Shown here: one piece after another, positions 34,982-46,642 of the stretch
Layout of the letters: the number at the start of each line of letters is the position of its first letter
How positions within the stretch are numbered: position 1 is the first letter of the stretch
NCBI GenBank assembly: GCA_023935145.1
Contig: CM043700.1
Location: 33,761,456 to 33,825,455, forward strand
Length of the DNA stretch: 64,000 nt
Source: Bretschneidera sinensis
Taxonomy: Eukaryota; Streptophyta; Magnoliopsida; Brassicales; Akaniaceae
Direction of reading: 5' to 3'
The notes under the pieces: generated by a model
The model's database searches: none
What the model was told of the DNA's origin: nothing
The model's input: only the letters and a program-made list of their open reading frames with translations
Made by a program: the position numbers and the translations under genes

Positions 34982-37900
34982 ATGACACGTGGTCGTGCGA
35001 GAGCTAGGGGTAGAACTCTAAATCAGAGGGGACGTGGTAGACCCCCAATTTTTAGGAGGACTGAAGTAGAGGAGGAAGTTGAGTCTGTAGTTCCCTCAAG
35101 GGAACATGCTGATGGTGCAACTAATACCAGTAGAGTTGGGAGAGAACCTAAGGGTAGGAATGATGAATTGAAAGAAGCCCTTAATCGTGCTATGGAAATG
35201 ATGAATGCAGCTGAAGAAAGGAGAAATGCAGCTGAAGAAAGGGCTAATAATTTACAGAGAAGATTAGAAGAAAGGGATATGAGAGAACCAGATGTGGTGA
35301 GACAAGAGGTTCCTGAAGGAAGGGTATTTACAAATGAGATGCAAAGGGATTGTTTTGTGAGGTTTCTTAAGTTTAAACCTCAGTCTTTTAGAGGATCTGT
35401 AAATCCGGTGGAAGCTGAACAGTGGATCGAGCATGTGGAGAAATATTTTGAGGTCTTACCAGTGTCTGATAAACAGAAGGTTGCTTTTGCTTCGTTTATG
35501 CTGGAAGGTGAGGCTTCTAAATGGTGGGAAGATATTTTGCCTAGGATGAGTTCACGAATAGATCAACCTTTGACTTGGAATAAATTTAAGGATGAGTTTT
35601 TTTCAAAGTACTTTCCAGATACTTTTCGGGCATAACAAGAAAGAGAGTTTATCCACCTAAAACAGGGAAATTTATCGGTGGTTGAATATGATAGTAAATT
35701 TATAGCCCTGTCGAGATTTGTACCTGAATTCGTGAATACAGAGCAAAGAAAATACAAGAGATTTTTAGACGGGTTACACTACGAAATTCGTTCTAAACTC
35801 TCTTACATGGGCATAGGAAATTATGTTGTACTGGTAGATAAAACATTACAGATTGAGAGGGATTTAATGGAGTTTAAAGGTATGAGGGATTGGTTGAAGA
35901 GAACTAGGTTTGAGAGATCTAGAAGTGGTAGCAATATGGGTGTGCATGGCGGGAGACCACCTCAGAGGGGGCGTTCCTTGTCACAAGGAACTGTAGGGCA
36001 GACTCAGAGGCAAGCAGGATCTGTTACTTCTGTAGCTCAGAGTAATATCGATGGGACACCCCGATTTGGGAGGCAGACTGTGGGAATTGGGAGTCATGGT
36101 AGAGGAATAAGTATGCCACCAAGAGGAAGCGGTAATCTGATGTATGATCGGGAGTCAATTATTTGCTTTAAATGTAATCAGATAGGACATTTAGCTCGGA
36201 ATTGCCCTACGCAGATATGCTTTATATGTGGTGAGGGAGGACATGTTGCTGTAAATTGCCCAGCGGGAAAATCTACTGACGTAAGTGTTGGAAGCGTTGG
36301 GGGAAGATCAATGGAGAAAGGAGGTGGATCAGGGGGTGTGCGAGGCAGAGGTCGAGGATCAGTAGCAGAGCGAGGATGTGGCAGTCAGATTCAGTCCAGA
36401 GATGGCAGAGTCTACGCTTTGACCCAACAAGATGCACAAGCCACTCCTGATATTGTTATGGGTATGATCTCTATTCTTGGTAGGCCTGCTAGATTATTGA
36501 TTGATCCTGGTGCGACTCATTCTTTTGCATCTAGTAGTTATATGAAATCTATTGATGCTAGTGCTAGTCCTATGATGCATTCAATTATTGTTGAGATTCC
36601 TACGGGAGATAGGATTATTATCAGAACAATCAATCAAGGGTGTGTGATTAATATTGCTGAAAGAGAATTTGAAGTTGATTTATTGCCTTTAGATATGACA
36701 GATTTTGATGTAATTCTGGGGATGAATTGGCTATCTGCATATCATGCTTGGGTAGATTGTTTTAGGAAAAATGTAGTGTTCAGGATTCCCGGACAAGAGG
36801 AGTTTAATTTTCAGGGAGAACGTAAGATACTTGCAAATTGTCTGATTTCTGCCTTAACTGCTAGTAAATGGTTGAGGAAGGGTTGTGAGAGGTATTTAGC
36901 TTATGTAGTGGATTCTAGCAAGGAGGGTAGAAAGTTAGAAGATATTTTGGTAGTGAAAGATTTTCTTGATGTATTTTCTGAAGAGTTGACTGGGTTGCCT
37001 CCCAATAGAGAGATTGAATTTTCTATTGAAGTAATTCCAAGATCAGCACCCATATCTATAGCACCCTATAGAATGGCCCCAGCTGAATTGAGAGAGTTGA
37101 AAGTTCAGCTTCAAGAGTTGCTAGATAAACAGTTTATCCAACCTAGTACATCACCCTGGGGAGCCCCTGTGTTATTTGTCAAGAAGAAGGATGAGACATT
37201 GAGGTTGTGTATTGATTATAGACAATTGAATAAGATCACAATCAAAAATAGATATCCTTTACCCAGGATAGATGACCTATTCGAGCAATTACAGGGAGCT
37301 AGAGTGTTCTCTAAGATAGACTTGAGGTCGGGATATCATCAATTGAGGATAAAAGAGGGTGACGTACCTAAAACTGCTTTTAGGACACGTTATGGTCATT
37401 ATAAGTTCTTAGTGATGCTTTTTGGGTTGACCAATGCTCCTGCGGCATTTATGGATCTTATGAACTGGGTGTTTAAACCATTCTTGGACAGATTTGTAAT
37501 TGTGTTTATTGATGATATTTTAGTATATTCTAAGAATGAAGAGGAGCATATGCGACATTTAGAGATAGTGTTGGAGATTCTGAGGAAGGAGAAATTATAT
37601 GCGAAATTCTCTAAATGTGAGTTTTGGTTGGATGAGATATCTTTGTTAGGGCATGTTGTGTCGGGAGAGGGGATAGCAGTTGACCCACAAAAAGTAGAAG
37701 CAGTGTTGAATTGGGTGAGACCCACAAGTGTAACTGAAATTAGAAGCTTTTTGGGGTTGGCTGGTTATTATAGAAGATTTATCCAAAAATTTTCTATGAT
37801 TGCTGTACCTTTGACTAAATTGACCAGGAAGAATGTGAAGTTTAGGTGGTCAGAGGAATGTGAGAGAAGTTTCCAACTGTTGAAAGAAAAACTGACTACT

Positions 37901-39841
37901 GCCCCGGTATTAGTGCTTCCTTCTGGTAATGAAGGATTTGTGGTCTATAGTGATGCGTCGCATCAAGGATTGGGATGTGTGTTGATGCAACATGGGAAAG
38001 TTATAGCTTACGCATCTAGGCAACTGAAAAACCATGAGAAGAATTACCCAACCTATGATTTAGAATTGGCTGCCATAGTTTTTGCTTTGAAGATTTGGAG
38101 ACACCATCTATATGGAGCTAAGTGCGAAATTTTTACTGATCATAAAAGTTTGACGCATTTACCAACCCAGAAGGAGTTGAATCTGAGGCAGAGGAGGTGG
38201 ATGGAATTGATTTGTGATTATGATTGTACAATTCATTATCATCCAGGAAAAGCTAATGTAGTAGCTGATGCATTGAGTAGAAAAGCTACAGGGAGATTAG
38301 CGGTTATTGGGAGTCATAATACTAGCCTGATGATAGAATTAAGAAGAATGAGGATGCAATTGAGTGTCAACGATAGAGGAGCATTAATGGCAAATATGGT
38401 GATACAATCTTCTATTATTGATCGCATATTTCAGATGCAGAGTAGAGATGAAGGGATAGAAAAGATCAAGCAGGAAGTGATGAGTGGGAAGTCAACTGAA
38501 TTTAGAATTAGAGAAGATGGAATGGTAGTATTGGGGCATAGAGTTTGTGTTCCCAACGATGTGGAGATGAGAAAAGAGATATTAAGGGAGGCTCATGATT
38601 CTGTATATTCCATGCACCCAGGTAATAATAAGATGTACAGGGGATTGAAACAAAATTATTGGTGGTCAGGGATGAAGAAGGATGTAGCAGAATATATCTC
38701 TAGATGTTTGACTTGTCAACAGGTAAAGTCTGAGAATAGACATCCCGCAGGTTTATTACAACCTCTTCCAGTACCTGAGTGGCCATGGGAAAATGTAAGT
38801 ATGGATTTTGTCTCTGGTTTTCCCCGTACCCAGAAAGGGCATGATGTTGTGTGGGTTATAGTGGATAGACTTTCTAAGTCTTCACATTTTCTTCCTATCA
38901 AAACTACATGGAGTCCAGAGAAGTTAGCTGAGTTGTATGTGGCAGAGATAGTAAAATTACATGGAGTACCCTTGAGTATCATATCAGATCGGGATTCTAG
39001 ATTTACCTCTAGATTTTGAAAGGGTTTCCAAGAAGCTATGGGTACACAATTACAGTTTAGTACAGCTTTTCATCCACAAACTGATGGACAGACAGAGAGG
39101 ATTATCAGGATACTAGAAGATATGCTGAGGGTAAGTGTATTAAGTTTCTCAGTAAGCTGGGATGCTTATTTGCCTTTGATCGAGTTTGCCTACAATAATC
39201 AGTATCAAACTAGTATTGGGATGGCACCTTTCGAGGCTTTATATGGCAGAAGATGTAGAACTCCAGTATGTTGGGAAGAAGTTGGAGAGAGAAAGATATA
39301 TGGCCCAGAAATGATTGACTTGACTACTGAGAGAATCAAACTGGTTAGGGAAAACCTCAGAGCAGCTCAGAACAGACAGAAGGGATATGCTGATAAAAGA
39401 AGACGACCTCTCGAGTTTCAAGTTGGTGACTGGGTATTTTTGAAGATATCTCCGTGGAAGGGAGTGTTGAGATTTAAGAAGAAGGGAAAGTTAAACCCAA
39501 GATTTATGGGGCCCTATGAGATAATTGAGAGAATTGGGCCCGTAGCATATCGATTGAATTTGCCTCCGGAATTAAAGCAATTACATAATGTTTTTCATGT
39601 GTCTCTACTGAGGAAGTATTTGCACGATGAGTCCCATAATGTCACAAATCAGATGATAAAAATTCAGAAAAACTTGACTTTTATGCTAGCACCAGTCAAA
39701 ATCCTAGACAGAAAGGAGCAAGTTTTACGCAATAAAGTTATTCCTTTGATTCAAGTATTATGGCGTAATAAAGATGTTGAAGAAGTCACGTGGGAACATG
39801 AAGAAATAATGAGGAAGGATTATCCCCAACTCTTTACTTGA
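34982..39841 (+). pseudogene. Tekay gag-pol polyprotein, two in-frame stops
   Basis: One frame of 1,620 codons broken by TAA at 35633-35635 and TGA at 39017-39019, the latter in the integrase core where Trp is usual. Order: gag with W-W-E-D near 35530; two CCHC zinc knuckles (about 36160-36260); aspartic protease D-P-G-A-T-H-S-F (about 36508); reverse transcriptase with F-I-D-D (about 37508); RNase H with Y-S-D-A-S-H (about 37945); integrase with an HHCC finger and D-D-E residues (S-D-R-D near 38985, E after T-D-G-Q-T); and a C-terminal chromodomain-like segment (V-L-W-R-N...V-E-E-V-T-W-E) typical of chromoviruses. No other frameshift is visible. Confidence 0.93.
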
Positions 39842-39867
39842 TTTCAGTAAGGAAATTTTGGGGACGA

Positions 39868-39890
39868 AATTTTTATAAGGTGGGTAGAAT
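39868..39890 (+). promoter_or_regulatory. Polypurine-rich tract before the Tekay 3' LTR
   Basis: A G/A-rich stretch ending AAGGTGGGTAGAAT directly precedes the LTR start. This is the expected primer for plus-strand synthesis. Confidence 0.7.
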
Positions 39891-41801
39891 TGTAATACCC
39901 GTATTTGTAAAAAAAAAAAAATAAAAAAAAAATTGGTGTGAATAGTAAAATTCGGTGGTCAACAGAGTTTCAAAGAAAGAATAGTGAAAGGTGAAGGTGA
40001 AAAGTGAAAAGTGAAAGGTGCAGGTGAAAAGTGAAAAGTGAAAAGTGAAAGGTGAAAGTGAAAAAAAAAAAAAAAAATCGAAGCTGCTGATTTAAGTTGA
40101 TGTTGCCTCGCTCGTGGATATGGTAGAAGGAGAGCTGCTTAAGTTTTTCAGTTCAGGTTTTTATGGTTCTAAAGGAATTTCGTTCATCTGTTTTCTCAAA
40201 TCACTTGAGAGTTTAAAGAAAGGTTGAGGGAGCAAAATTTTGAAGAGATTTTCGGAAATATTTTATAGAGAATTACGAGAAGCTATTAGAATAGCAGAAG
40301 GTAATAAGGTAATGTTTATTTTAAAATTTTAGCATTTATGAAAATTCCAGGAAGCTAAAGTGGAAATTTTCAAAATGTGTAGTTTATGAAGAAATGAATA
40401 AATAATTAGAAATTTAATTCAAATATTATGTCAGGTGTCGGTGGTCAACGATCGGAGGAAATTTCGGAGAAGAACGAGAAAGGCAAGGAGGTGGTCCACG
40501 GGTAGCTTTAAGTACTACGTGGTGAGTTGGATTTACTTTAAGTAGTCTAAATAAAAAAATTAATTATTTAGTGATAATATTAAATTTAATTATTAAAGTA
40601 TGTTTGGGTGATAGATGAAAAATTGATTTATGAGTATGATAGGAAATTTGGACATGTAGAAATATTTTTCGGTGAGAAGTGATATTTTTGGAAATAATAA
40701 GTTATTTGAGCATAAAAGAGATAAATAAATTATTGATGAGTTATAATTATGTTTTAACACGAATTATGATGAGATGAAATTTCGTGAATCTTGACAAGTT
40801 TTGATGGGTGATTTGAGATGAGAGGAATTTTTGAGAATAATGAGGTTAGCCAATTTTAAATATTTTGAATTTATATGTTGTTTTTTTATATTGTTGTTTA
40901 TATGCATATTTCATATCATTGTTCATATGCATATGCATTAAATGAAAAGAAAAGAACCAGGAAGGCAGCTGGTCAGAAAAGAACCGGGAAGGCAGCCGGT
41001 CTAATGAAATAACCGTGACAGCCGGTATATACTGGAATGAAAAGTGAAAACCGTGACAGCCGGTATATGCTGGAATTAACCGGGAAGGCAGTCGATCTGA
41101 TGAGAATAAAAAAAAAAACCGGGAGAGCAGCCGGTCTAAGATAATAACAACCTGTCGACAGGTGGGAAGACGTTCCCATCATAATCATTCATTCATGACA
41201 TCGGATTTAATTATTGCTTGCATTATTGAAATGCTGATGTGTGGTGTATGATGGTGAATTTATTTAGAGATAGATGAGTCTCTTAGAGAGAGACAATTAC
41301 CATGAGAAAATGAGAAGGATATAAATATAAATATATATATGGGAATTATTTAATTGTTAGATATTTATGCTATTATCTAGTTATAGGTGAAATAAATGAT
41401 TAAATATGAATGGGTTATTTATGAGATTAGAAAACTTTTAGTAAATTTAATTCACTGAGCTTGTGAAACTCATCCCCCCATTATACAATGATTTCAGGTA
41501 ACAATCAGGTCAAGTAGTTGGTGGGTCCCAGCTCAGACAGAATAAAATTCTGTAACCATGTACGTGTCCATATCCTCAGACTAGTGTGAAAAGAAAATAA
41601 ATATTTGTAAATATTCATGCATCTTATGTTGTAAATTATATGTAAATTAATGTCAGATTTATATACCTCCCTTGTTGAGGTTGATAATGAACTTTTTGTT
41701 AGTATTATTATTATTTTTTTGTTGCATATATGTGTCGTGCTGAGATTCTCAAAATGTGAGGACTTCGTTTCGGGGTGGCCAACCCGGGATGGGTCGTTAC
41801 A
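39891..41801 (+). repeat. Tekay 3' LTR
   Basis: 1,911 bp, TG...CA, highly similar to 32914-34878 and followed by the TSD copy GGGTA (41802-41806). Confidence 0.95.
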
Positions 41802-41806
41802 GGGTA

Positions 41807-41954
41807 TTAGGCCACTTGGTGTGAAATTACTGCCATGCCCTTTGCCACGTGTTGGCAATAGATTGGTTACTCTATCTAAGTTATAAAATTACTATTTTAC
41901 CCTTGAAGATTGACACTTGTCCTTATGCTATTGGAGAGGGAATTTTTCCCTACA
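41807..41954 (-). repeat. Tat 3' LTR, right piece
   Basis: Continuation of the LTR split by the Tekay element; aligns with 53243-53371 of the other LTR. On the minus strand the purine-rich GTGGGAGACATCTGA just before it is a fitting polypurine tract. Confidence 0.85.
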
Positions 41955-42135
41955 TCAGATGTCTCCCACTTGATTAAGTGCATTTATACAGTTGAGGAAG
42001 TAGACCGTATAGAGCATATCGTGTGATTCAAAATGGTTTAGGGTACCCGGGTACCATGGAGATGGAAATTTGAATTTTGCTTACACATTTGAGTAGAGAT
42101 GCAGACTTCGATGAGACTTGATAGGCTGATGTTCC

Positions 42136-42893
42136 CTCGGAGTTTTGCAAACAAGTCCGAAGAGCTGACACTCATTCAAAATGACTCGGAGTTTTGGCGA
42201 ATGAGTCCGAAGAGATAAGATTCAGTCAAAATGACTCGGAGTTTTGACGAATGAGTCCAAAGAAATGACATTCAGTCGAAATGACTTGGAGTTTTGGCGA
42301 ACATATCCGAGGAGAATGACATGGAGTCAAACTGCCCAGAGTTTGGTGAACAGGTCTAAGGAGAATGACATGGAGTCAAACTGATTGGAGTTTGACGAAT
42401 AAATCCGAGGAGAATGACATGGAGTCAAACTGCTCGAAGTTTGACGAACGGATTTGAGAAGAATGACATGGAGTCAAACTATTCAGAGTTTGGCAAACGG
42501 GTCCGAGAATAATGACATGTAGTCAAACTGCTCGGAGTTTAACGAATAGGTCCGAAGAGAATGACATAGAGTCAAACTACTCAGAGTTTGGTGAACGGGT
42601 CTAAGGAGAATGACATTGGGTCAAATTGCTCGGAGTTTAGCAAACGGGTTCTATGAGAATAACATGGAGTCAAACTGTTCGGAGTTTGGAGAACGGGTTC
42701 GAGAAAAATGACAAGGAGTCAAAATGCCCAGAGTTTGGCGAATAGGTCTGAGGAGAATGACATGGAGTCAAACTGCTCAGAGTTTGACGAATAATTCCGA
42801 GAAGAATGACACGGAGTCAAACTGCTCGAAGTTTGACTAACGGTTCCGAAGAGAATGACATGGAGTCAAACTACTCGGAGTGTGATGAAAAAT
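42136..42893. repeat. Tandem array, about 15 copies of a ~49-51 bp unit, in the Tat 3' region
   Basis: The core unit reads GAGAATGACATGGAGTCAAA then CTGCTCGGAGTTTGACGAAC then a variable GGGTCCGAG. The first copies (42136-42300) use a slightly longer variant with CATTCAGTCAAAATGACTCG. Copies differ by several substitutions. The array sits between the antisense ORF and the 3' LTR, where Tat-lineage elements are known to carry variable tandem repeats. Confidence 0.92.
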
Positions 42894-43301
42894 TAGAGTT
42901 GTTTCCAATATGAATAAACTTGTTCATTTGAAGTGTAAGATAGATTCAATTAGGGGTTTTTAGCCCATTTGATACATGTGGGCCTCCTCCTAATAGGCCA
43001 CGATTTTTTAATTTATTGGGCTTTGCCAATTAGGCCTAGATTTCTGATTTGTGAATTTATGGACTGGGCTAGACATTGAGTTTTATGGCCCATTTTCGAG
43101 GTTATGAGCTTTCTAGAATGTTTCTTCAGACTTAATGAGGGTAAGTTGAGCCTTCGTCTTTAATGCGAAAAAATGGTGGCGTATATCCTCGGTTTCTTGA
43201 AAAGACAGAATTTTTCTTGGGTTTGTAGAAAAGTGATGCTTCAACACTGCTGATTACAGCTTGGATGATTATACCTTATCGTTTACTATTGCGAAGAGCA
43301 T

Positions 43302-43308
43302 TATATAA
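43302..43308 (+). promoter_or_regulatory. Candidate TATA box for the Tat antisense ORF
   Basis: TATATAA followed by GGAGG lies about 220 bp upstream of the antisense ORF's first ATG (43525), in AT-poor surroundings. It fits a plant core promoter driving transcription opposite to gag-pol. Inference only. Confidence 0.4.
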
Positions 43309-43524
43309 GGAGGAGATGCCTCTCTTTGTTGTCACTTCACTCATTTATATGCAAGAGAAAATTTGAGAGCCTTCAGAGTTTGGAAGTTTTCAGAAAAGCT
43401 CAAAGGTTTGTTGGAGTGCTCAAAGTTTGAGGGAGCTTGAAGATCCAATGATTGTAAAGAGTTCGGAGTGTAAGGAAGCTAGCCCTTTCGGAGTTTGATT
43501 GGTGAGTTATGTCTTCCTTTTTTC

Positions 43525-45390
43525 ATGTCTTCAGATAAAAGTAGTGGTAGAGGTATGAGTAGAGGTAGCGATGAAAAGGGTGTGAGTAATGAAGGTAAGA
43601 ATAGCAATAGAAGTTCCAATAGCGAACATAATAGGAGTAGAAGTAGTCTGGAGAATGAGGTGGATGATACTTCAGCTGGATCTCGCGCCATGGTTTTTTA
43701 TGAGGGTGAATCTTCTTCCGCCTTCCCGGAGGGTAATCATGCCTTATGAGAGCTTCGAAAGGAGATGGAAGAGGAAGAGAGGCCAAATAAGCTGAAGGAT
43801 GAGAAGCTAAAGATCAGGTATAGGATCCCTAATGAGTACATACTCAAGAAAGCTGAAGTTGGGGACTATACTTATGATGATCTAGAGGATGGGGAGCTTT
43901 GTGTGTATACCCATCACTTGAAAGTTGGGCTTAGGTTTCCCTTTCAACCCTTTATGCGTATTTTGCTCAAGTACTATGATATAGCTTTATGCCAATTGGT
44001 GGCCAACTCTGTATGCCTACTGATGGTATTCATATACATTGGTATAAAAGTGGAGGGAGTCATGAACATAAGTGTCTTTAAGAGTTTTTTTTTCAAATAA
44101 GTAAACACAAGGAGTATAGTTGAGTGTTGCTGAGTTTAAGGGCAAAGAAAGGATTTCTAAAGAAGATACCCTCCTATATCAAGTAGTGGAAGACAAGTTT
44201 TTTCTTTATTCAGAGTGATGAGGGTTTCGACCATCCTTCGAAGTGGAGTATGGATATGGCAACTCCCAATAAGAAACCGAACCTTATGAGGAGGGAGACA
44301 AACATGGTGGCTAAAATGATAGCAGGGCAAATGGATGTCGAGCTTCTTTATAAGAACTATAAGTTGGCTAAGCTCAGACTCTGCCTTGAGGGTCCAAATG
44401 AAGAGATAGGTTCAAATTCTTTAACTTTGATTATTTCTCCTTTCCTTTCGCTCATACTTATGTTGTTTCCTTTTGCAGCGATGGATGCACTTAGAGCTGC
44501 TCAGAAAAAGACAAACCAAATTCAGAAGATGAAGCTCAATGAACGGGTCCGGATTGCAACTAGCCCATCCTCTGGAAGAGGGCCAACACTGGGAGTTCTC
44601 ATAGTCGGACTCTTCCTGCTCCTCCAATTGTGGTGGATAATGATCCAGCTACAACTCCTCCTCTCGTTCTAAGGGTCGCGATACTAGTTCAGGCTTAACC
44701 TCCCAAGTCCTTAGACCTGACTAGTATGTCAAGGTCATTGATTCATGCTTCTAGAGTGCCACCATTGCTCAGAAGCACTTGATCTGGGGTATTCCCTCAA
44801 GGGTCTTGCGAGGATGGTTGAGGGCGTGGCTTCTTAGGTAACCTCCAAGCCTTGAACTTTTTGCAGTAGTTTAACTTATGGCCATGAAGTTCTAACTTAA
44901 CTCTATTTTTTCAGTCGATTATAGCTTCGGGTATCCTTTCTCGTCATTGTCTTAATCTTAACAGGAAGTTAAGGGATTGACACAACTTTATTTGGACTTC
45001 ACGGGAATCCCTCATAAAAAAATACAGTGGAGGTTGGGCACCTAGAAATAAGGAAAACCCTACTGATAGAGGACTTAGAGGAGGCCTGAGCAGAATGAGA
45101 TGCAGCCTAGAATAAAGCAGAGAGGCTCTAGGGTGAGAAAGATACTGTCAGGAAGGCCTTGGCGAACTTCAAGGAGTTTTAAAAGTTCAAGACTGTTGTC
45201 GAGGTTGCATCCAGGGACTTCTACCTTAAGGGCTTCGAGAAAGCTAAGCAATAAGCTTTAGAGGTCAACCAAGAATAGGACTTTTCCATGGTGGAGATTT
45301 TTTCTAATGATGAGGGTGTCTAGGCTGAGAGTGAAAGCGAGGATCAGGTTTAAGCTGCTGATGAGGAAGAGGAGAATGTAGACATAGATT
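43525..45390 (+). pseudogene. Antisense ORF of the Tat element, PF04195-like ('putative gypsy type transposon')
   Basis: It runs opposite to the element's gag-pol. The first part is a Ser/Arg/Asn-rich leader, then an in-frame TGA (43747-43749), then 43750-44100 in the same frame. This second part contains Y-R-I-P-N-E-Y, G-E-L-C-V-Y...L-K-V-G-L-R-F-P-F-Q-P-F, and I-S-V-F-K-S-F-F-F. These correspond to the conserved pattern G-x-V...GLRLP-x-HPF...L-x-x-x-x-FF of the PF04195 family as I recall it. After a frameshift near 44100, readable stretches (about 44200-44410) and a charged coiled-coil-like region (44480-45390) continue the gene. Its function is unknown. It is degraded. Confidence 0.72.
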
Positions 45391-45729
45391 AGATTTTTTT
45401 CCTTATCCCTCTTTTTTTGTACTCTTGGCCATTAATGACTTTTTTTTAAAAAAAACTCCGAAGTTAATGAAGGCCTACGTTTCATTTTCCATTTAGTCTA
45501 TTCAATATTAGCATACTTTGGCAATCCGACAGGAAAGTCTGAAGGGGCCTTCTCCTTGGCATAGGAGAAGCTTAAAAAATAAAGTAGGCAAAAATTAGAC
45601 TGTCCTCTTATTAAAAATATATGGAGATTACATAAGTAACTTGGTGAAAAATTGGAGAAACGAAAGTTGGCTAAAAAAAAAAGAAAAACTTGGCGAAGAA
45701 TGGAGTAGTCCTCGAATGAGCTCTACTGG

Positions 45730-46637
45730 AGAGTTAGAAGAGACTCTACTGGTAGAACTTGTAGATATTTTCAATATTCTAATTTCACAGTATTGGCTTA
45801 CCATCCAAGTCTTCAAGTTCAAATGTGCCAGCTTGGTAAACCCTTTTGATACAGTAAGGTTCTTTCCAGTTTTGGAGAAGTTTTCCCGTCTTTTGGGGAT
45901 GAGATACTTTGTTCTTTCTTAGGACCAAGTCATATAGTCTGAAAGTTCTCTCTCGGACTCAAGAGTTGTAATACTTTGACACCCTCTGGTGATAGGTAGC
46001 GAGTTTAATTTGAGTTCTATTCTTGGCTTCATTAATTAGATCGACGTTCATCTTGAAGGCTTTTTCATTGTTTTTCTCATCGAATCTTTGCACTTGTAGT
46101 AATGGCGTTCCTATTTCAAGGGGAATGACAACTTTCAATTCGTATGTTAGGAAGAATTGAGTCTCTCTAGTGGGAGTTCGGGTGGTAGTTTGATAGGCTC
46201 AGAGGACGTTTGAGAGGTGGTTGACCCGTTGCTGGTGGGAATCATCAAGCCTCTTCTTGATGCCCTGCAGGAGAGTTTTGTTGGTTACCTCAGCCTGCCC
46301 GTTGGCCTGAGGGTAACCTACCGAGGAAAACCTTTGTTCAATCTAGAGGTTTTGGCAGAAAGATTTAAACCAGTTACTGTTGAATTGCATGCCATTATCG
46401 TGACTAGTATCCTGGGTATACCAAATCGATAAATAATCGATTTCCAAACAAACCCTCGAGTCTGGTAGTCGAAGATGCTGGTGAGGGGTTCGACCTCTAC
46501 CCATTTAGTAAAGTAGTCGATAGCTAGTATCAAATGTTTTTTTGCCCTGGTGCTTCTCGGAATGGGGTGAGGATGTCCATCCCCTACATAGCAAAGAGGA
46601 TAAGACTTGCAATTGATGTCAGGGAATTAGATGGTCA
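45730..46637 (-). pseudogene. Tat integrase, C-terminal part
   Basis: On the minus strand: L-A-I-D-Y-F-T-K-W-V-E-V-E-P-L (about 46530) is the integrase core Asp region; F-G-I-P-R-I-L-V-T follows; then V-T-N-K-T-L-L-Q-G-I-K-K-R and W-A-Y-Q-T-T-T-R-T-P in another frame, and L-V-L-R-K...G-K-L-L-Q-N-W-K-E-P-Y near the end. Several frameshifts. The N-terminal part lies beyond the solo LTR at 48541-48640. Confidence 0.82.
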
Positions 46638-46642
46638 CTAGG

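Larger units (their letters stand above)
32914..41801 (+). mobile_element. Young Tekay-type chromovirus (Ty3/gypsy), 8,888 bp
   Basis: Near-identical LTRs of 1,965 and 1,911 bp begin TGTAATACCC and end GTCGTTACA. The TSD is GGGTA at 32909-32913 and 41802-41806. It has a tRNA-iMet primer site, one gag-pol frame and a purine-rich tract before the 3' LTR. It is inserted in the 3' LTR of the Tat element. The coding frame has two stop codons and few other defects, so the copy is recent but probably not autonomous. Confidence 0.95.

Noticed and set aside
42136..42893. Regular repeats with spacing, CRISPR-like at first sight
   Set aside because: Units are contiguous and diverged with no unique spacers, and the context is a plant retrotransposon. 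It is a minisatellite.
46217..46432. Plus-strand ORF of 71 codons
   Set aside because: Shadow of the Tat integrase on the minus strand, which has clear family motifs in this interval.
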